Below are positions 6,613 to 14,576 of a DNA stretch of 19,685 nt, piece after piece. Source of the DNA: CAZSMK01 sp964608095 (lineage in GTDB: Bacteria > Sumerlaeota > Sumerlaeia > MWCT01 > JAGHBZ01). The translations under genes were made by a program, and so were the position numbers. The stretch lies in NCBI GenBank assembly GCA_964608095.1, contig CAZSMK010000015.1, positions 1 to 19,685 on the forward strand. The letters are read 5' to 3'. The notes beneath the pieces were generated by a model, which had not been told where the DNA came from, made no database searches, and saw only the letters and a program-made list of their open reading frames with translations. Each line of letters begins with the position of its first letter. Positions within the stretch are counted from its first letter, which is position 1.

Positions 6613-7770
6613 TTATTTATCCGGACGTATACAAACCCTGAATATATCGCCCGGGCTCATCAGACCGTTGGTAGGCTCATAAGCGAACGTGATAAGTGTG
6701 TCCGATGGTTGAAAGGAGTTTGGGTCGTATATCTCTTTGACGGTATTAAAATCAAGATTGTATTTCCCATCGGGACCAGCGCTCCACATAATCCACCCAT
6801 CCTCCCATTGCTCCGGTAAGTTAACGCTGTAATAGGCAAAAGGCGCGCCCTTTACCGAAAATTGATCCAGCAATAAACTTGTTGCATACGCAATGGGGGT
6901 AGTAAGGGTAGCGAAGTCTCTTCCGTCGGGTTGTTCAAATGTCGGTACGCGGTCAAATTCAGAAACCCATTTCTCTGCGCCATGGAACGCACTATGGTTC
7001 CCGCCAAGCGTAGAAGGAGGATACGCGCCGTAATCCATGTAGTAAACTTCCAAGGCTGTTGCGAGAGAGCGCATGTTCGCCTTAACACGTGACACCGGGG
7101 GAGAAAAACGAAATTTCGGAGCAACTATGGGACCCACCCCTGAAGGAAGCAGGACGAAAAGAAAAAATAAAACAAGAACAAGGTGAAGAGGGCTAAGCGT
7201 GGATTTCAACCTTTTACGTGTAGGTGATTCTTTTTTTTGGCGGTCAAGCGTCGCCGAGAGCGCAAGGAGCAAAGAAATCGCGGCGAGAACCAAAAATGGG
7301 ATGAACGAGAGCTCTTCCCAACATTCATAAAGCCGCTCCTCTTCATTAATTCCAGTCACCCCTGTAAGAATTCCCACGGCTATTATAGTAATTCCATGCC
7401 TCATAATCGAGAGAACATTATCGATTTTTTGTTCTGAAGGGATTGCAATTTGAAAGAACAATAACCAGCACACATAGAAGAACCAGAGTGTTACGACCTG
7501 CATGAGATAGACAATCCCACCACCCATACCAAGCCACGTCAACACACCTGTGAGTAGTATTATGGGGAGGTTGATAACCTTACGCGTGAAAGGCAAGATA
7601 ACAATGCCAAGAACCACCCATCCAAGAAATCCGGCTATCAGGTAAGTGTATTCGTCTGAGAAAGAGACCGTATAGCCATTTGCATACACGGAAGCGGCGA
7701 ATGCAATGAATAAAAAGATGAAAATCCATCGCATGGTGTTCTTTTTCATGTGTATGTCCATATCGCTCAT
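6613..7770 (-). CDS. Polytopic membrane protein with C-terminal pseudopilin (GspG-like) domain
   Basis: The 385-residue protein begins at ATG 7770, which overlaps the preceding stop as ATGA. Six or seven hydrophobic segments lie at about 13-30, 42-60, 66-83, 86-110, 124-140, 156-172 and 195-216. The last leads directly into VSRVKANMRSLATALEVYY (226-244), then MDYGAYPP (245-252), WIMWSAGPDG (326-335) and YEPTNGLMSPGDIFR (364-378). These are hallmarks of type II secretion major pseudopilins, where a single N-terminal helix with a prepilin cleavage site normally precedes them. Here that helix is replaced by a polytopic domain and no GFTLIE-type site is present, so assembly into a pilus is unlikely. 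The function is unknown. The protein is probably inserted in the cytoplasmic membrane with the pilin-like domain outside. Confidence 0.72.
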   Translation of the reverse strand: MSDMDIHMKKNTMRWIFIFLFIAFAASVYANGYTVSFSDEYTYLIAGFLGWVVLGIVILPFTRKVINLPIILLTGVLTWLGMGGGIVYLMQVVTLWFFYVCWLLFFQIAIPSEQKIDNVLSIMRHGITIIAVGILTGVTGINEEERLYECWEELSFIPFLVLAAISLLLALSATLDRQKKESPTRKRLKSTLSPLHLVLVLFFLFVLLPSGVGPIVAPKFRFSPPVSRVKANMRSLATALEVYYMDYGAYPPSTLGGNHSAFHGAEKWVSEFDRVPTFEQPDGRDFATLTTPIAYATSLLLDQFSVKGAPFAYYSVNLPEQWEDGWIMWSAGPDGKYNLDFNTVKEIYDPNSFQPSDTLITFAYEPTNGLMSPGDIFRVCIRPDK

Positions 7771-7979
7771 TCCTGATTGACATCCCCTTCCTCTACCAGA
7801 TCACCCGACGGATAAAAGTCTCTATACTCCAACACGCAACTTCCCTCGATGGGGACACACCTGGTGTACGGCATAATAAGAACCGCTTTCTGAATTTCCT
7901 TTGCTATTCCCCCAAAAACGTTGTGGGACCAAAAACACGTAAGAACATATCTCACAGCCTGGAAAAAATGCAACAACAT
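7767..7979 (-). CDS. Small hypothetical ORF coupled to the downstream membrane-protein gene
   Basis: This is a possible 70-residue protein. The strongest support is its stop, which overlaps the next start as ATGA (7767-7770), an arrangement typical of translational coupling. No good ribosome site precedes the ATG at 7979, so the true start may be internal, for example the Met at residue 36. The C-terminal part, EYRDFYPSGDLVEEGDV, resembles the YYPSGKLxEEG units of MORN/YwqK-like repeat proteins, but one unit is weak evidence. Four cysteines are present. It could be a remnant of a larger gene or no gene at all. Confidence 0.3.
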   Translation of the reverse strand: MLLHFFQAVRYVLTCFWSHNVFGGIAKEIQKAVLIMPYTRCVPIEGSCVLEYRDFYPSGDLVEEGDVNQE

Positions 7980-8017
7980 TAGAACTACTTGTTCAGTCTT
8001 ATCAAAACGCAGGAAGA

Positions 8018-8779
8018 TTATTCAGTCAAGTAAGGGGCAAGCAATCTCGCCCAGAGTTTGTAACCGGTGGGTGATAAATGCAGTCCTTCCTTAGAAAAAA
8101 ACTGATGTAATTCTCCTTTATCGTCGAGGAAGTAGGGATGGAAGTCGAGATAGGTGAAACCGAACCTTGGAGCGTTCTGTTTCAATAACACATTGAACTT
8201 ATTGATTGCTGCGTTGTACTCAGCATACTCGTCCCTTGTGGGAAAGACGGATTGCACATACACTTTGCAGTCATGGCAGTTTCGTTTTATATCCAGAAAA
8301 AGGTCAACAAGTCCGCTTTGAATAAATTCATCTGGTGTGTTTGCGTACACGATATCGTTGATACCGATCAAGATGAAAAGTTTTTTGGGTTTCAAGTCGT
8401 ACACAGAGACGTCCAGCCGGTCAATCAGCCCATAATATTTCCACCCGCCTACCTTGTCACCGCCTATACCTCGGTTGATCACGGGCAAGTCAGGGAAAAT
8501 ATCGTTTACGGGAAAACGTTCGATAATAGAATCTCCGAGCATGACTATTCCGCCGGGCTTCCGGCGCTTGTTGTCCTCGCGAAATTCCTCAACCTTTTTC
8601 AACCAATACCGGGCGGATTCTGTCAGCAGCTTCCCGTCTTTCGATAACGCTACCTCCTCTCCTACGGATGTAGAGGGAGAGACGGTTTCCGTCCGCGATT
8701 GCAACACACTGCAGCCTGAAAAGAATATAATACCTATCAATAACAGGTTCAATAAGGTGTGTAACATTACAACACGCAT
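8018..8779 (-). CDS. SGNH/GDSL-family hydrolase lipoprotein
   Basis: The 253-residue protein starts at ATG 8779 with AGGAGG (8785-8790) five bases upstream. The signal peptide has a lipobox FSGC (C23), so it is predicted to be membrane-anchored outside the cytoplasm. The SGNH blocks are visible: GDS (82-84, nucleophile S84), GIGGD (104-108, oxyanion Gly), GIND (139-142, N141) and the C-terminal block EGLH (231-234, H234 catalytic). The usual DxxH Asp is Glu here (E231). Such enzymes are esterases, often removing O-acetyl groups from sugars or acting on lipids. Placed 53 bases after the ROK kinase gene in an amino-sugar cluster, an exported carbohydrate esterase is a reasonable inference. The substrate is unknown. 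Confidence 0.85.
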   Translation of the reverse strand: MRVVMLHTLLNLLLIGIIFFSGCSVLQSRTETVSPSTSVGEEVALSKDGKLLTESARYWLKKVEEFREDNKRRKPGGIVMLGDSIIERFPVNDIFPDLPVINRGIGGDKVGGWKYYGLIDRLDVSVYDLKPKKLFILIGINDIVYANTPDEFIQSGLVDLFLDIKRNCHDCKVYVQSVFPTRDEYAEYNAAINKFNVLLKQNAPRFGFTYLDFHPYFLDDKGELHQFFSKEGLHLSPTGYKLWARLLAPYLTE

Positions 8780-8832
8780 AGCGTCCTCCTTTTTTTATTT
8801 GTGATTTGATGTTTCTGATTCCATAAAAGCGC

Positions 8833-9762
8833 TCACACACCAACAATTCTTTCATATGCAGCAAGAGCGGCGCCGATTAAGCCCGCATGATTCACCAACT
8901 CTCCTATCGTTATCCTGACCGGGAAACGTATACGTGACGTCAATGATTCTACAAGCACATCTCCAAGAAGAGACAGTTGTCCAGAGAGCACAATAGTGTC
9001 GGGATCGATGGTATTGATGCAGTTCGTAATACCTGTCGCAAGGTAATCCATACATTTGTTGAAGATGGCAAGGCTCTCCGGCTCTTCTTCACGTATAAGA
9101 GAAATCAGGTCTTCGGTAGTTAAAGAGTCGGGATTAAGCGCGGTTTTTATTTTCCGCCGGCGGATAGCATCGGCAATCTCCGCCTGGATAACTTTTCGGG
9201 AAACGTATGTCTCGAGACAACCGCGCTGACCGCAAGGGCACGGTCTGCCGTCATGCTCGATTATGATGTGTCCTATTTCGCCTGCGTTTCCTTTTCCTCT
9301 CAAAAGTTTTCCATCGATCACGATACCGCCGCCGATGCCGGTCCCCACAGTCAAGCAGAGCAATCGGTGTGCTCCTCTCCCCGCGCCGAGTTTATATTCT
9401 GCAAATGCAGCAGCGTTGGCGTCGTTCTCGACGTGTACCGGCAGGCTGACCGTTTTTTCTATGAAATCGCGAAGCCCCAGACCGATATAGCCATCGCATA
9501 GCGGCACCCCGCCGACAACACGACCGGATTCAGGGTCTATCCTGCCGCTTGCCGCCACGCCTACACCGGCTACATCCTCGAAATGGGACGACAGAAGTTC
9601 TTTAAGGACATCCTTCACCATTCGTTTGACGGCGTCGATGCCGCTCGAGAACGGTGACGCCTGAACAATCAGGCGATCGACGATCCCGTTAGAATCCACA
9701 ACGCCCGCGGCGGTCTTGGTACCGCCGATATCCATTCCTATAATACGCCGATTCTTCATCAT
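8833..9762 (-). CDS. ROK-family sugar kinase (probable GlcNAc or glucose kinase)
   Basis: The 309-residue protein starts at ATG 9762 or 9759, behind AAAGAG. It is a cytoplasmic ATP-dependent hexose kinase. Visible motifs are phosphate-binding DIGGTK (11-16), catalytic base D114 in VENDANAAAF (111-120), LTVGTGIGGG (137-146), and the ROK zinc site GEIGH (H165) with CPCGQRGC (C175, C177, C182) and E184. The length is normal and there is no N-terminal DNA-binding helix-turn-helix, so it is a kinase rather than a NagC/Mlc-type repressor. Following the secreted hexosaminidase gene by 28 bases, it likely phosphorylates the imported sugar, GlcNAc being the best guess. Glucose, mannose and ManNAc are alternatives that sequence motifs alone do not separate. 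Confidence 0.9.
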   Translation of the reverse strand: MMKNRRIIGMDIGGTKTAAGVVDSNGIVDRLIVQASPFSSGIDAVKRMVKDVLKELLSSHFEDVAGVGVAASGRIDPESGRVVGGVPLCDGYIGLGLRDFIEKTVSLPVHVENDANAAAFAEYKLGAGRGAHRLLCLTVGTGIGGGIVIDGKLLRGKGNAGEIGHIIIEHDGRPCPCGQRGCLETYVSRKVIQAEIADAIRRRKIKTALNPDSLTTEDLISLIREEEPESLAIFNKCMDYLATGITNCINTIDPDTIVLSGQLSLLGDVLVESLTSRIRFPVRITIGELVNHAGLIGAALAAYERIVGV

Positions 9763-9790
9763 AACTCTTTATCGGGATTTCATTCCCTGA

Positions 9791-12685
9791 TTACTTCACA
9801 CCCGTTATCGCCAGTATAATGGGAGCGGCTTCGGTTCCCGCAGAACTGATAATGAGAGAAGATATCTTTTTGTCAGGATGAGGATTATCCCACATGAGGT
9901 CCCACACCCTGACCGTCAGTCCTTTGCGGTTCTCACCCTGCCATGCTATGCAGGTATTTCTGCCGATCCGCTCCTCGTCAAATGCAAATATATTGTGCCC
10001 ATAGACGAGAGGGAGTGTTTCACTCGAACCGTCACGGTATTTCACCTTAATCTCACCGACATCCTGTCTATTGCGAGTGCGGAATGCAGCCGTCATAAGG
10101 AAATGAAGGGCTGAAGCATTCGTATCGCCGAGCGATATTTCGACGCTCCTCGGGAATGTGCCTTCGGGGTTGAATTTTCCGGAAAGAAAAAGCGCAGCCT
10201 GACCCTTGTCGTTTTTCATTACGTTGAAACGTGTGTCACCGAAAAGAATCTCGCCGGTAGGAAACGCTGAGAGATCGTTATCCACCCCCCCGCCGATCCA
10301 TCCTCCACCTTTCTCGTTGTCTTCCAGTGTTCGGTTGGCGAGCGGTCGAAGATCGATATAAAATCCACCGCGTTTCTTCTGGACAGGTTTTCGTTCCGAC
10401 CAAAGATTCAAAAACATTTCCTTCGCGCTGAAAGGCAACTCATCTACGGGGGTGGTATCGCCGGACCATGCGTAGTGCGCCGCCCAGATATATGCCCAGT
10501 ACTGATGCCAGCTTTCTTCGTTGTTGTCGATTTTGAAATTGAACCCCGCCCACGTAGTCTGAAGATATCCGGCGACATCGAAAAGAATACACGCTCGCGC
10601 AAGCTTTTCTATGTTCTCCGGCGTATACCATCCTGCGCCCAGCACCATGTGTCCCGCGTCATTGAACAACTTCAGGGTAATATAATCTTTTGGGTCGTTC
10701 GGCGCATAATGCCAATCGGTAATCACGACATCTTCGGGTAACCTGGCGCGACGTTTAATGGCTTCCTCCTTGCTCGGGGCATGACATGCATCGGTTCCTT
10801 CGTCGGCATAGAGAAACATATCTCCCCACAGCATTATGCGTACCCCTCGATCTGTAAACCACTCATGTAACTTGTTGATGTCCTCCATGATAAGGTCAGT
10901 GGCGGTTTTTCCACTTTCCCTGCTACGCCACGGAAACCTGCCCTGGTGGGTTACCTCATCGTGCCCTATGTGAAAGAAACGCGGCTTAAAAAAATCCAGC
11001 GCTTCCTGATACACGCTGAAGATGAATTTATAGGTATCCGGATTTGTGGGAGAATATGCGTAAAGGGCTTGCGGGTCTTCCGCAATATCCAGATTCTGGT
11101 CATTGACAAATATCCACTCAGAATGACCAAGCGATTGGACCAGGGGAACGAGCTCTATAAAATATTTCTTTGTCGCTTCGATGACCTTTGCGGCTTCTTG
11201 TTTGGTCATACCGTAGAGTGGATGTTCGAGCTCAGGATGTGAATCCCAGATAATGTACTCGCATTCCCAGACGAGCATATTGATCTTGAACCGAGCCATA
11301 AGAGTCCGGACCGCTTTGGCGATTTCATCGCCCGCGTCTTTTCCGGAAAGACAATGGATTCCACGGAATTTGAGGGAGGGATAATCCACCACTTTTGCGC
11401 CTTTAAAGAAAAGACCATCTTTATTGAGTTGGGCAAGCTGCAGCAACGTGGTAAGCGAGTAGAACAAGCCCTGCTCGGTTCTTGCCGCCGCATATATCCG
11501 GTCTTTTTCCGCCAGCAGACAATATCCCTCGTCGTTGTCCGGCAGGGTTAAGCCCGCTTTTCGGCACATGTCCGCCGGCAAGGGGTAACGCCCTTGTTCA
11601 CCAATTATTATGGCGTTTTGAGGCAGACTTTCTTCAGGCGCATCATCCTCCACAACGTCTATCTCTCTATCAAAAAGGTCTTTAAGATCCTTTACAAGAA
11701 ATTCGACTGCGTTTTTTATACCTTTTCCGGGATTCTTGCCTGTGTACACCTTTGTCTTCGAAGAGACGGGAAAAAGCGTATTCGTATATATCACCTCTTT
11801 CGGCTTGGGAACAATATAGTTCTGTCCCCAGTTGGGAGATTGAACAACCGAAGCCGGGATCACTGGCTTTGCAGACGATAGGAGAGTAATCTCAGAGTAA
11901 CGCTTTCTGATTTGTTCGGGTACATTGATTTTCAAGGAATAAGAGTAGGTTTTATTGGGTTTAATGTGGGTCTCGAGTATACCGAGCCAGAATATAGGCT
12001 TTTCTACACTAGCCCATCGGTTCTTACGATAATCGAAGAAAGAGACGTCGTGCTCGGGTTTGGTCGAAATGGCGATCGGACCGAGTCGTGAATCGATTTC
12101 CAACCGGCTGAACCCGCGTGAAATCATGCATTCTTCGATTCCTTTCCCCTGCGCCTCCAGCGGTATCATTCCTCGGGTGGTAAGAGCGTCGTCCGTAGCC
12201 ACGAACGACCTTCCGATAATGGGTATTGGATTTATACCGCCGATATTCCATTCGAACATTACGGGCTTATCTTCGGTGAATATAAGTTCCAGATCGACTT
12301 GATACGTGTTATCAGGCAAGAGAGTAAACGTCTCGGTTGCCTTGAATGGACCCTGTTCGTCCCCTGATGACTGGTGGTGAATTATTATCTGCTTTCCCTC
12401 TTTGTACGGTTTAATTTCAACGGTATCTGTATGAAGTGTAAACGATCTCGAGTTGTAAAAGGTATGGGTCCAACCGGGTTTAACGCATAGAAGTGAACTC
12501 TCCACGATGATGGGGATATCAAAGACCGAGAGCGAGACGCCATTGGCAGAAGTATAGCTGAATTCGAGGTCGCCGCAGATTTCATGTATCGCGCCGAGCT
12601 CCGCTCCCCACCCTAAACTTACCATTCCAACAAAGATCATTCCGGTTACTATTAAGAGCCCCGGCAACAATTTGAATCTTATCAT
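9791..12685 (-). CDS. Secreted GH20-family beta-N-acetylhexosaminidase-like protein
   Basis: The 964-residue protein has AGGAGG (12694-12699) eight bases before the ATG at 12685. A signal peptide occupies about 1-28 (ends GWGA). A beta-rich N-terminal region of about 255 residues is not recognised. A GH20b-type alpha/beta domain (about 288-434, starting VPKPKEVIY) follows, then the TIM-barrel GH20 domain (about 438-720) with FRGIH (440-444), LGHSEWIF (519-526) and FHIGHDEVTH (571-580). D576-E577 is the Asp-Glu pair used in substrate-assisted cleavage of N-acetyl amino sugars. TTWAGFNF (710-717) is a conserved tryptophan site. The C-terminal third (about 760-964) has WDNPHPDKKISS and looks like an extra beta-sandwich. 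Exo-release of terminal GlcNAc or GalNAc from chitin-like, peptidoglycan or host glycans is inferred. It is much longer than single-domain family members. Confidence 0.85.
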   Translation of the reverse strand: MIRFKLLPGLLIVTGMIFVGMVSLGWGAELGAIHEICGDLEFSYTSANGVSLSVFDIPIIVESSLLCVKPGWTHTFYNSRSFTLHTDTVEIKPYKEGKQIIIHHQSSGDEQGPFKATETFTLLPDNTYQVDLELIFTEDKPVMFEWNIGGINPIPIIGRSFVATDDALTTRGMIPLEAQGKGIEECMISRGFSRLEIDSRLGPIAISTKPEHDVSFFDYRKNRWASVEKPIFWLGILETHIKPNKTYSYSLKINVPEQIRKRYSEITLLSSAKPVIPASVVQSPNWGQNYIVPKPKEVIYTNTLFPVSSKTKVYTGKNPGKGIKNAVEFLVKDLKDLFDREIDVVEDDAPEESLPQNAIIIGEQGRYPLPADMCRKAGLTLPDNDEGYCLLAEKDRIYAAARTEQGLFYSLTTLLQLAQLNKDGLFFKGAKVVDYPSLKFRGIHCLSGKDAGDEIAKAVRTLMARFKINMLVWECEYIIWDSHPELEHPLYGMTKQEAAKVIEATKKYFIELVPLVQSLGHSEWIFVNDQNLDIAEDPQALYAYSPTNPDTYKFIFSVYQEALDFFKPRFFHIGHDEVTHQGRFPWRSRESGKTATDLIMEDINKLHEWFTDRGVRIMLWGDMFLYADEGTDACHAPSKEEAIKRRARLPEDVVITDWHYAPNDPKDYITLKLFNDAGHMVLGAGWYTPENIEKLARACILFDVAGYLQTTWAGFNFKIDNNEESWHQYWAYIWAAHYAWSGDTTPVDELPFSAKEMFLNLWSERKPVQKKRGGFYIDLRPLANRTLEDNEKGGGWIGGGVDNDLSAFPTGEILFGDTRFNVMKNDKGQAALFLSGKFNPEGTFPRSVEISLGDTNASALHFLMTAAFRTRNRQDVGEIKVKYRDGSSETLPLVYGHNIFAFDEERIGRNTCIAWQGENRKGLTVRVWDLMWDNPHPDKKISSLIISSAGTEAAPIILAITGVK

Positions 12686-12715
12686 TTTTCATTCCTCCTG
12701 AAGAATATAAATCGC

Positions 12716-13558
12716 TCAACCTTTGACCGCGCCAAGCGTCATGCCGCCGATAAAATGGCGTTGAACGAAAAGAAATATTATTATGACGGGAAGCACCGCA
12801 ATGACGGAACCAGCGGCGATGTATTGGGTTCTGTCGATGAAGGCTCCCGATAGTTTGGCAATGGCAATGGGTAATGTATACTTTTCCGGCGTATCGATAA
12901 TAATGAGGGGCCAGAGAAAGTTGCTCCAGTTTGCGACAAAGATAAAGATGGCAAGCGCTGCAATAGCAGGTTTGGTCAGCGGAAACATAATTTTCCACCA
13001 GATAGAGAACTCCCCTGCCCCATCGATGCGTGCCGCCTCTTCCAAATCCTTAGGAATTGTATGATAGTATTGTTTTATCAGGAAAATCCCGAACGCACCC
13101 ACCGACGCCGGCAAAATAATTCCAAGCAGGGTATCCGCCAGACCGATCTTAAGGCAAATTAAAAAAAGCGGAATCATGAACAACTGGAAAGGAATCATCA
13201 AGGTGCTGAGGATAATGAAAAAGACTATTTGAGAGCCGGGGAATTTCATCCGCGCAAGGGGATACGCCGCAAGCGAACTCAACATTACATTCAAAAAAAT
13301 GGTCGCTGCAGCTACAATAACACTGTTGAGGAACGAACGCCCCAGCCCAAAGGCTTGCCAGGTAACCACAAAATTTTGAAGCGTGGCGTTCTCCGGTATA
13401 AGCCGGAATGAATATATGTTGCCGCTTTCACGGAGCGCTATCGAGAACATCCAGAGAAAGGGCCCGATGAAGACTGCGACCAGGGCGATCAAAAACAGAT
13501 ACTTGATGCCCATATTCATGACTTTGAGCGTTTTACTCTTATTTCTTGTTCCCGCCAT
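12716..13558 (-). CDS. CUT1-type sugar ABC transporter permease (MalG-like)
   Basis: The 280-residue integral membrane protein has about six transmembrane helices. The EAA loop reads EEAARIDGAGEFSIWWKI, then MFPLTKPAIA, and contacts the ATPase. The short N-terminus, the first helix near 18-38 and the C-terminal QRHFIGGMTLGAVKG ending are typical of the MalG half of carbohydrate uptake (CUT1) systems. Its gene starts 24 bases after the MalF-like gene and ends 30 bases before the GH20 gene. The ribosome site (GGGTGA) is weak, so coupling to the gene upstream is likely. No ATPase gene is found nearby. It probably imports oligosaccharides or amino sugars. Confidence 0.92.
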   Translation of the reverse strand: MAGTRNKSKTLKVMNMGIKYLFLIALVAVFIGPFLWMFSIALRESGNIYSFRLIPENATLQNFVVTWQAFGLGRSFLNSVIVAAATIFLNVMLSSLAAYPLARMKFPGSQIVFFIILSTLMIPFQLFMIPLFLICLKIGLADTLLGIILPASVGAFGIFLIKQYYHTIPKDLEEAARIDGAGEFSIWWKIMFPLTKPAIAALAIFIFVANWSNFLWPLIIIDTPEKYTLPIAIAKLSGAFIDRTQYIAAGSVIAVLPVIIIFLFVQRHFIGGMTLGAVKG

Positions 13559-13582
13559 TGTTCACCCGTCTCTACAAAATTA

Positions 13583-14485
13583 CTATGTCCTGTGAAATCG
13601 CGACATTGTTTTTACCGTAAAAAAGCTGAAAATAAAGAGAAGTACGAATAACACCACACCCATGGCACAGGCATATCCCATCTCGAGTTGTCCGCCATGC
13701 TGCATCCAGATACCTGTATCGTAAATATGGAATACCAGGGTGGAGGTATCGAGTTGCCCCTGCGTCATAATGTAAATCTCTTCAAAAACCTGGAGTGCGC
13801 TGATGGATGAAATTATGGCAACCAGGGTGATAGAATGCCAGAGCGCCGGTATCTTCACAAAGAAAAGGGTTTGAACAGCATTTGCCCCGTCGATCATGGC
13901 GGCTTCCAACAATTGTCTGGGTATCGCACGCAACCCCACAATAAAGATAACCATGTAATAGCCAAGCCCTTTCCATATCGTAACCGTCATCACGGTATGT
14001 AACGCAAGGTGAGGACTCGTCAGCCATGGTATACCTTCTTTGATCAATCCAATCTGAGTTAAGGTGTGATTAACAATACCGTTATCGGTATCGAAGATCA
14101 TCTTCCATGCCAGGGCGACCACCACCATCATAGTCACGACGGGGATGTAATAACTTGTGCGAAAAAAGTTGATGAAGGGAATCTTCGGTTCCACCAGGAG
14201 CGCCAATCCAAGCGATAGAACAATAATAATAGGCACGACCATTAAATAGAGAATGGAGTTTTTAAGGGCAAGCCAGAAATCAGCATCGTGTACCAGGCGG
14301 GCAAAGTTCTTAAAGCCGACGAATGAATTTTCCTCCACCAGATTCAGAGGCGAGTACTCCCACAAGGAGAGGATAAGGGCGCGAACCATCGGATAAAACA
14401 TGAAAAGACCTAATACGAGCAGCGTGGGCAACAAAAAGGTATATGCCAACACGATCTGGCGTAATTTGTTTCGTTTGATTCTCAT
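13583..14485 (-). CDS. CUT1-type sugar ABC transporter permease (MalF/UgpA-like)
   Basis: The 300-residue membrane protein starts at ATG 14485 behind AAGGGA. It has six predicted transmembrane helices, an N-terminus typical of UgpA/MsmF proteins (LPTLLVLGLFMFYPMVRALI) and the EAA loop LLEAAMIDGANAVQTLFFVK, then IPAL. It lacks the large periplasmic loop of E. coli MalF, as is normal for the short CUT1 form. It pairs with the MalG-like permease encoded 24 bases downstream and the binding lipoprotein encoded upstream. A 91-base gap with a small hairpin separates it from the deacetylase gene. Confidence 0.92.
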   Translation of the reverse strand: MRIKRNKLRQIVLAYTFLLPTLLVLGLFMFYPMVRALILSLWEYSPLNLVEENSFVGFKNFARLVHDADFWLALKNSILYLMVVPIIIVLSLGLALLVEPKIPFINFFRTSYYIPVVTMMVVVALAWKMIFDTDNGIVNHTLTQIGLIKEGIPWLTSPHLALHTVMTVTIWKGLGYYMVIFIVGLRAIPRQLLEAAMIDGANAVQTLFFVKIPALWHSITLVAIISSISALQVFEEIYIMTQGQLDTSTLVFHIYDTGIWMQHGGQLEMGYACAMGVVLFVLLFIFSFFTVKTMSRFHRT

Positions 14486-14520
14486 TTGTTCCCTTCGGGC
14501 TCGAAAAGCGATACCACGAA

Positions 14521-14541
14521 AAGTGTACCCCGCAGGTACTT
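14521..14541 (-). other. Small intercistronic hairpin before the permease genes
   Basis: On the minus strand GTACC, a 5-nt loop, and GGTAC form a stem that AAG/CTT extends past a one-base bulge, followed by TTTTCG. It lies in the 91-nt gap between the PIG-L and MalF-like genes. It is a weak structure with only a four-U tail. It could lower expression of the permeases relative to the binding protein, as hairpins in transporter operons often do, or it could be chance. Confidence 0.25.
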
Positions 14542-14576
14542 CAATTTCGGTACATATAGTTCTTCGAGCACGCTCA

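Noticed and set aside
8833..9762. ROK protein as a NagC-type transcription repressor
   Set aside because: There is no N-terminal helix-turn-helix; the phosphate-binding DIGGTK begins at residue 11, as in kinases.
10221..10236. TTGAAACGTGTGTCA inside the GH20 gene as a third operator
   Set aside because: It shares the TTGAAACGT half with the two operator-like sites, but the second half is shifted and not palindromic.
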